NCBI GenBank assembly: GCA_003218785.1
Contig: QHOM01000022.1
Coordinates: 1 to 17,171, forward strand
DNA from: Verrucomicrobiota bacterium
Lineage (GTDB): Bacteria > Verrucomicrobiota > Verrucomicrobiia > Chthoniobacterales > UBA10450
Direction of reading: 5' to 3'
Length of the DNA stretch: 17,171 nucleotides
This document shows, piece by piece, positions 13,339 to 17,171 of this stretch. Numbering within the stretch: the first letter of the stretch is position 1; each line of letters opens with the position of its first letter. Both the position numbers and the translations under genes were made by a program. Below the pieces are notes generated by a model that worked only from the letters and a program-made list of their open reading frames with translations, was not told the origin of the DNA and made no database searches.

Positions 13339-13902
13339 ATGGCAAGATTGAAGGTGGAAAAACGGTCTCGGTTAATTCAGGCCGCCATGAAGGTGACCCA
13401 TCAACACGGGTTCCGTGCCACGGCCTTGGCCGACATCGCCAAAGAGGCAAGGATTCCTCTTGGGAACATGTACTACTACTTCAAAACGAAGGATGAAATT
13501 GGCAACGTCATTATCCAGCAACGCCTTTCGCGATTGAGAACTTTGCTGCACGAACTCGACAAGGCAGATTCTCCTAAAGAACGGCTGTGCTGCTTCGTCC
13601 AAATCAAGATCGACGACCGTGACCGGCTGGCCCGCAGTGGCTGTCCTGTCGGGACCTTGTGCTCTGAACTGCACAAGCGCAGCGGCGCGGTCGCGAAGAA
13701 AGCGACCGTATTGTTCGCCGAGGCTCTGGCATGGTTGGAGGCGCAATTCAAGGCGCTCGGCAAAGGAGCCGAATCGCGCGGGCTCGCTGTGCATCTTCTG
13801 TCCGCAACGCAAGGCGTCTCGCTGCTGGCTCACGCCTTCCATGATCCCCGCTTGATCTCAATCGAGGCGGCGCGGCTCAAGAAATGGATTCGCGCGCTTT
13901 AA
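13339..13902 (+). CDS. TetR/AcrR family regulator (YxaF/LmrA-like C-terminal domain)
   Basis: A 187-residue regulator. The N-terminal DNA-binding domain is residues 1-55, containing RLIQAAMKVTHQHGFRATAL and ADIAKEARIPLGNMYYYFKTKDEI, the classic TetR helix-turn-helix. The ligand domain has RLCCFVQIKIDDRDRLARSG and CPVGTLCSELHK near 95-115, resembling the C-terminal domain of YxaF/LmrA-type TetR repressors. That group usually responds to small hydrophobic or flavonoid-like compounds; the ligand here is unknown. The ATG follows an A/G-rich AGAAAGAG ribosome site. It is transcribed away from NIPSNAP, and an NTF2-like gene starts 2 bases after its stop. Confidence 0.9.
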   Translation: MARLKVEKRSRLIQAAMKVTHQHGFRATALADIAKEARIPLGNMYYYFKTKDEIGNVIIQQRLSRLRTLLHELDKADSPKERLCCFVQIKIDDRDRLARSGCPVGTLCSELHKRSGAVAKKATVLFAEALAWLEAQFKALGKGAESRGLAVHLLSATQGVSLLAHAFHDPRLISIEAARLKKWIRAL

Positions 13903-13903
13903 T

Positions 13904-14296
13904 ATGAAAATGGTAATAAAATCAGCCAATCATGAAACTCGCGTTGAACGTCTGCTGGGCGCGCCGCTTGCCGATGATGCGGTGCGAAGATGGCCGCAGA
14001 GCGGGGAGATCCTTCGCGGCAAAGCGAGGATTGCAGAAGTGGAATCGCACTTTCAAAATCTCAAGCTTGGCGTCACGCGCCGCCACTCCTGCGGCGATGT
14101 AATTGTGGTTGAATGGAACAGCGATTACGGAGATGGACGAGTGTATCGGAATGTATCGATCGGGGAGCTAAGGAATGGAGAAGTTGTTCGGGTGACCGAT
14201 TATTGGGGCGAACCATTCGCTCGGCCAGAGTGGCGGCGTGGACTTAGCGATTCGGAAGACGTCCGCCCACACGTCGAGGAACTGACCGAGGAGTAA
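13904..14296 (+). CDS. NTF2-like / SnoaL-like protein, possibly short at the N-terminus
   Basis: A 130-residue protein beginning at the ATG one base after the TetR stop, so it is probably cotranscribed and translationally coupled. The central part RRWPQSGEILRGKARIAEV and the later VIVVEWNSDYGDGRVYRN, SIGELRNGEVVRVTDYWGEPFA match NTF2/SnoaL-like proteins, in which W-P-Q-S-x-E and the V-x-D-Y-W ending are usual. The first 25 residues do not form the expected amphipathic helix clearly. This may reflect divergence or an undetected start error. The substrate is unknown. Its pairing with a TetR regulator suggests it takes part in the response that regulator controls. Confidence 0.7.
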   Translation: MKMVIKSANHETRVERLLGAPLADDAVRRWPQSGEILRGKARIAEVESHFQNLKLGVTRRHSCGDVIVVEWNSDYGDGRVYRNVSIGELRNGEVVRVTDYWGEPFARPEWRRGLSDSEDVRPHVEELTEE

Positions 14297-14404
14297 TTCC
14301 TCTCTTTAATCAGCAACGGCAGCCTCCGATGCCAATCATTTAGATAATTTGGAGGGACGGCTTCTGTGCTGACCATTCGTTGGACCATTAGCGGAAATGC
14401 AGCA

Positions 14405-14423
14405 GACACGGCTTTCGCTACAG
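14405..14423 (+). repeat. Degenerate CTACAG repeat, copy 2
   Basis: This 19-base segment starts GACACGGCT and ends CGCTACAG, and matches 15492-15510 at 17 of 19 bases. It lacks the upstream stem arm seen there. Confidence 0.45.
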
Positions 14424-14438
14424 CGTTTCTTGCGCCTG

Positions 14439-14630
14439 TTAGTCGATGTTTTCCCAGAAGTGACGGCGGTTCGGAATATTTGGGAAAAACGAGCTGTCCT
14501 CGTACATGGTAAACGGGCGGGAGTTTTCGTTATCACCAAACGATAACGTCAGCGTCCTCCCTTCAACGCTCCAGCGGCGAAGTCGTGGGCGCGTTGCTGC
14601 CGGGCGGGCAGGAAGATAATCAGAGGGCAA
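14439..14630 (-). pseudogene. Possible remnant of an unrecognised small gene
   Basis: A minus-strand frame of 63 codons encodes a coherent-looking C-terminal part: SVEGRTLTLSFGDNENSRPF then TMYEDSSFFPNIPNRRHFWE. Immediately upstream in frame is a TGA and there is no good start or ribosome site. This suggests an N-terminally broken or frameshifted gene. I do not recognise the family. It could also be chance, since the stretch is short. Confidence 0.3.
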
Positions 14631-14712
14631 TCAACTCTATTCGCCGTTTGTTGCACGACTTTAAACTCGAACCAATGTTACTCGTGCCTAACTTCAAACT
14701 GGCGATCAGCAT

Positions 14713-14731
14713 ACGCCGGAGGCTTCGGCGT
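14713..14731. repeat. Hairpin ACGCCG-loop-CGGCGT
   Basis: A perfect 6-bp inverted repeat with a 7-base loop (GAGGCTT) lies between the possible small-gene remnant and the propeller gene. It resembles a REP-style hairpin and has no adjacent T-tract. Confidence 0.35.
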
Positions 14732-14787
14732 GGCAAGCGATCACGAACTGACTAGACTGTTAAGAGTCGGTAGTGAAAGTTGAGAGA

Positions 14788-15450
14788 ATGGCGGACGCAC
14801 AAATTATTGAAAAGCGCAGGTTCGCTTCGCCTGCGGTGACGCCTCAGGCGCTGGCGTGGGACGGAAAGCGCAACGTGCTTTGGATGGGTTCGCGCGATCT
14901 GCGTCGAATTTATGCAATTGATCCGGATAAGTGGACAGTGCTCGAGGAGACAGAAGCGCCAGGCATTCCGTGGGCGGCGGTCTCAACGAACGGGACGCTT
15001 CGTCTTACAATCGGCGAAGGCCCCCACGATGATCGCTACATTCGTCGGTTCATTGCGAACACAGGCTTTTGGGAGAGGGACCGAATCGCTTGTCCGGAGT
15101 TTACCGGTTCATATCTCAGCTACGATGGCCAGCATCTTTACTTGAGTCAGTGGTATAAACATCGGATCCTGAAGCTGGACGCGAGAGGCAACATTCTCGG
15201 GATCATCGAGGCCGGCGCGGAAGTCTCCGGCCACGCGTTTGTCGATGGATTAATCTACGTGTTGCGCGGGACGGAACAGAACGGCGAGAGCTGGACCATC
15301 GCGCGGCTCGATCCGCGAGAGGAAAAGCCCGAAGTGAAAGATATTGCGATTGTTCCGTTCGCGTGCCGCTCGCTTACTTTTGATGGCGAGCTCTTTTGGG
15401 CGAACTATCGTGCGAAGGATACCATCATTTCATTCGCCTTGCCGAATTGA
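14788..15450 (+). CDS. Beta-propeller-like (SMP-30/YncE-type) protein of unknown function
   Basis: A 220-residue protein counted from the ATG at 14788; an in-frame GTG at 14773 with AAGAG upstream is an alternative start adding five residues. It has repeated short blades: ALAWDGKRNVLWMGSRDLRR, IYAIDPDKWTVLEE, YLSYDGQHLYLSQWYKHRIL, KLDARGNILGIIEAG and LTFDGELFWANYRAKDTIIS. Each reads as strand-turn-strand with a W/Y-rich x-D-G core, as in SMP-30/gluconolactonase or YncE-like propellers. No signal peptide is present, so it is probably cytoplasmic. No catalytic metal ligands can be assigned with confidence. It stands alone between two repeat-bearing spacers. Confidence 0.6.
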   Translation: MADAQIIEKRRFASPAVTPQALAWDGKRNVLWMGSRDLRRIYAIDPDKWTVLEETEAPGIPWAAVSTNGTLRLTIGEGPHDDRYIRRFIANTGFWERDRIACPEFTGSYLSYDGQHLYLSQWYKHRILKLDARGNILGIIEAGAEVSGHAFVDGLIYVLRGTEQNGESWTIARLDPREEKPEVKDIAIVPFACRSLTFDGELFWANYRAKDTIISFALPN

Positions 15451-15485
15451 TCCGGTGCAAGCTGCACTAGCCGTAACGCGCTGAC

Positions 15486-15510
15486 GCAGCCGACACGGCT
15501 GCCGCTACAG
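15486..15510 (+). repeat. REP-like hairpin ending CTACAG, copy 3
   Basis: A perfect 7-bp stem GCAGCCG (15486-15492) and CGGCTGC (15496-15502) with a 3-base loop is followed by CGCTACAG. It has the same architecture and orientation as the copy at 3912-3935. It may serve as transcript end or stabiliser for the propeller gene. Confidence 0.55.
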
Positions 15511-15633
15511 GTCATGCATTCCTCATTTCCTGATCCAGTTTCTCCACGGATTCCTTCGGTTCCGATTTACACAGATTTAAAGAAGATAATCTGCGAAAAT
15601 CAGCGAAATCTGTACATGCTCCGACGTTTCGAT

Positions 15634-15660
15634 CTGTCCGTTTTTCTTTTCCTGCGTTCC
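15634..15660 (+). repeat. Dispersed 27-base pyrimidine-rich intergenic repeat, copy 2
   Basis: It matches 4063-4089 at 26 of 27 bases in the same orientation. It lies 28 bases upstream of the radical SAM start, so it may overlap that gene's expression signals. Confidence 0.6.
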
Positions 15661-15687
15661 TGATTTTCTGAGCGATATTGCCGGCCA

Positions 15688-16789
15688 ATGGTTGCAGAGT
15701 TGACGCAATCCGATTATCCGGCGCGTTGGTGGGAGACGTTGTCTGACGGGCGTATCGAGTGCCGGCTCTGTCCGCGATTTTGCAAACTCAATGAAGGACA
15801 GCGCGGATTCTGTTTTGTCAGGCAGCGCATCGGTGATCGGATGGTGTTGACCACGTATGGCCGGAGCAGCGGATTTTGTGTCGATCCGATTGAGAAGAAA
15901 CCGCTGAACCATTTTTTGCCCGGAACGAGCGTGCTTTCGTTCGGCACGGCGGGATGCAATCTCGGCTGCCGGTTTTGTCAGAACTGGGACATCTCCAAAG
16001 CGCGCGAGTGGGACAAGCTCGCGGATGCAGCGTCGCCGGAACAGATCGCGCTGGCCGCGCAACGCCTCGGGTGTCGATCGGTCGCGTTTACTTACAATGA
16101 TCCGGTGATTTTCGCCGAGTACGCGATTGACGTGGCACAGGCGTGTCGCGAGCGGGATCAAAACCGTCGCGGTGACCGCCGGCTACGTCACCGATGATGC
16201 CCGTCCAGAATTTTACCGGAACATGGACGCGGCAAATGTCGATCTTAAAGCGTTCACCGATGCGTTTTATCATCGGCTTTGTTTTGCTCAGCTCGGGCCG
16301 GTGCTCGACACGCTGAAATATCTCCGGCGCGAAACGAACGTCTGGTTTGAAGTCACTACACTGCTGATTCCAGGCGAGAACGACAGCGACGCGGAGCTGC
16401 ATAACGCGGCTGAGTGGTTCGCGGAAAATCTCGGGCCCGACGTGCCGTGGCATTTCACGGCGTTCCATCCCGATTTCAAAATGCTCGATAAACCGCATAC
16501 CCCGTCGATGACTCTCACCCGCGCCCGCGAGATCGCGCGCTCAAAAGGGTTGCACTACGTGTACACCGGCAACGTGCATGATCGCGAAGGCGGCAGCACG
16601 TGGTGTCCTGGTTGCGACGATTTGCTCATCGAGCGCGATTGGTACGAACTCGGCGAATGGAATCTTGAAGACGGTAGATGTCGATCTTGCGGTCACAAAA
16701 TCGCCGGGAGATTCGAGCAACGCGCCGGCGATTGGGGCGCGCGAAGATTGCCGGTGTCTCTGGAGCGCGCCGACATGTCGCCGCGTTGA
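15688..16789 (+). CDS. amrS: AmmeMemoRadiSam system radical SAM enzyme, interrupted by one frameshift
   Basis: Two plus-strand frames make one gene of about 367 codons. The first has the N-terminal Cys cluster CRLCPRFCKLNEGQRGFC and the radical SAM [4Fe-4S] motif as GCNLGCRFC (Cys90, Cys94, Cys97). SVAFTYNDPVIFAEYAIDVAQ follows. It loses frame near 16141-16165. The second resumes GIKTVAVTAGYVTDDARPEF and continues with DLKAFTDAFYHRLC, TLLIPGENDSD, PWHFTAFHPDFKM and GSTWCPGCDDLL. A C-terminal CRSCGH completes it. These are the order and motifs of the AmmeMemoRadiSam radical SAM protein, which works with AMMECR1 and MEMO homologues in an undefined modification. Neither partner is in the window. 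A two-base loss from a CGCG run would explain the shift. The enzyme core is otherwise complete. Confidence 0.85.
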
Positions 16790-16792
16790 AAA

Positions 16793-16810
16793 GCGCGGAC
16801 GCGTCCGCGC
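16793..16810. terminator. Perfect 18-bp palindrome after the radical SAM gene
   Basis: GCGCGGACGCGTCCGCGC is fully self-complementary and begins 4 bases after the stop codon. It could form a strong hairpin or cruciform and may end the transcript. It has almost no loop and no T-tract follows, so a classic intrinsic terminator is not proven. Confidence 0.35.
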
Positions 16811-16864
16811 AGTCCAAAAATTTAGGGGAAGCAGTGGATTCTTCGCGATACCCAACCACCGCGA

Positions 16865-17011
16865 TCACGCCTTGCTTTCGTTATCGCCCAGCGCCAGCAG
16901 ATGACCGAAGAGGCGGCCGGCGACGAGGAAGATAACGCCCGCTGTTCCACACAAAGTAGAAAGTAGGAAACAGGTTTCGTTGACTCCGCAGGCGCTTTGG
17001 AATGCATCCAA
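16865..17011 (-). CDS. Possible small membrane protein
   Basis: A minus-strand frame (TTG start at 17011, 48 codons) encodes MDAFQSACGVNETCFLLSTL, then CGTAGVIFLVAGRLFGHLLAL and a polar end GDNESKA. One or two hydrophobic helices and GC-rich third positions suggest coding. The frame runs further upstream to about 17068 without an ATG, into the divergent plus-strand gene that starts at 17028, so the true start is unclear. No ribosome site is evident. I do not recognise the family. It may be a real gene, a fragment, or a shadow frame. Confidence 0.4.
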   Translation of the reverse strand: MDAFQSACGVNETCFLLSTLCGTAGVIFLVAGRLFGHLLALGDNESKA

Positions 17012-17027
17012 AAGATAACTGGAGCCG

Positions 17028-17171
17028 ATGAAACCGACCGCGAAGAAGCTCGAAGCGCTCTGTCGCAATCGCGCCGTGATTGTTGGCTTGATCCTTTACG
17101 TGAGCGGTCTGGCCGTGCTTTCGCAAAACAAGAACTTCGAGCTCGGCGGAGCGCTGATTGTGCTGGTTGTC
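17028..17171 (+). CDS. N-terminus of a membrane protein (runs off window)
   Basis: Starting at the ATG at 17028 behind GGAG (17021-17024), 48 codons remain open to the right edge. They encode a basic N-terminus MKPTAKKLEALCRNRAVIVG, then a hydrophobic helix LILYVSGLAVL. A short loop SQNKNFELGGA is followed by the beginning of another helix. This topology, with high GC at third positions, is typical of a true multi-spanning or bitopic membrane protein. The GGAG is closer to the ATG than usual. Only the beginning is visible, so no family can be assigned. Confidence 0.65.
   Translation, partial: MKPTAKKLEALCRNRAVIVGLILYVSGLAVLSQNKNFELGGALIVLVV

Larger units (their letters stand above)
14297..14772. 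other. Long spacer with one repeat copy and a possible decayed ORF
   Basis: This 476-base gap has no convincing full-length gene. It contains a degenerate copy of the CTACAG hairpin repeat (14405-14423), a short minus-strand reading frame (14439-14630), and an ACGCCG-7-CGGCGT hairpin at 14713-14731 upstream of the propeller gene. I found no other structure. Confidence 0.5.
15451..15687. other. Intergenic spacer rich in repeats
   Basis: A 237-base gap containing the CTACAG hairpin (15486-15510), the A/T-rich motif (15565-15578), a stretch reading ATCTGCGAAAATCAGCG, and the pyrimidine-rich repeat (15634-15660). I see no coding sequence. The promoter of the radical SAM gene must lie within it or within the repeats. 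Confidence 0.6.

Noticed and set aside
13339..13902. Possible MarR rather than TetR family for the regulator
   Set aside because: The helix-turn-helix is at the N-terminus with the LGNMYYYFKTKDEI recognition segment, which is specific to TetR-type proteins.
1..17171. CRISPR arrays, tRNA or rRNA genes, integrases, transposases and toxin-antitoxin modules
   Set aside because: No regularly spaced direct repeats, no cloverleaf or rRNA-like stretches, and no integrase, transposase or toxin motifs were found on either strand by eye.

Overview
The window is 17.2 kb of bacterial chromosome, moderately GC-rich and densely coded. It has no rRNA, tRNA, CRISPR array or recognisable transposase. The intergenic gaps carry dispersed repeats: a hairpin ending in CTACAG, a pyrimidine-rich 27-mer, and an A/T-rich motif around TTTACACAGATTT. 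I associate repeats of this style with soil Verrucomicrobiota (Chthoniobacter/Udaeobacter-like). That assignment rests on recall, not on a marker gene, and is only moderately secure. Nothing here looks like phage, plasmid or a defence island. Most genes are small accessory or stress-type functions.

Layout, left to right. (1) 1-2802, plus strand: the end of an ABC-transporter ATPase, its ABC-2 permease, a DUF5519 protein, an NAD(P)-binding SDR-like protein and a DoxX-like membrane protein, all tightly spaced. (2) 2860-3835, minus strand: a cupin gene followed by an NADPH-dependent FMN reductase. (3) 3836-4557: repeat-rich spacer, the 3' end of a second cupin gene, and a short decayed ABC-ATPase fragment with a frameshifted Walker A. 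(4) 4558-7091, plus strand: a compact six-gene operon of ArsR-type repressor, a 44-residue CPVC membrane peptide, DUF899 thioredoxin-like protein, two SRPBCC/AHSA1 proteins and an NTF2-like protein. A perfect palindrome over the repressor start is the likely operator. (5) 7099-10428, minus strand: an isochorismatase-like hydrolase whose nucleophile position is Gly, a 664-residue membrane FlgO/TPR protein, and 3-methyladenine DNA glycosylase I (tag). (6) 10541-12778: a DUF6498-like membrane protein with two compensating frameshifts, the 3' end of a VOC-family gene, and a secreted SGNH/GDSL hydrolase with one frameshift. (7) 12825-14296: a NIPSNAP gene divergent from a TetR regulator (with a palindrome between them) and an NTF2-like gene. 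(8) 14297-17171: spacer, a beta-propeller-like protein, more repeats, the AmmeMemoRadiSam radical SAM enzyme (frameshifted), a possible minus-strand small membrane ORF, and the first 48 codons of a plus-strand membrane protein cut by the window edge.

The most coherent functional unit is the ArsR operon at 4558-7091. It probably autoregulates through the palindrome and couples two small-molecule-binding SRPBCC proteins to a thioredoxin-like DUF899 protein and a tiny Cys-bearing membrane peptide. Four single- or double-base frameshifts in three genes between about 10.8 and 16.2 kb mean that this half is either locally decaying or carries consensus errors in the sequence. Raw reads would be needed to tell these apart.
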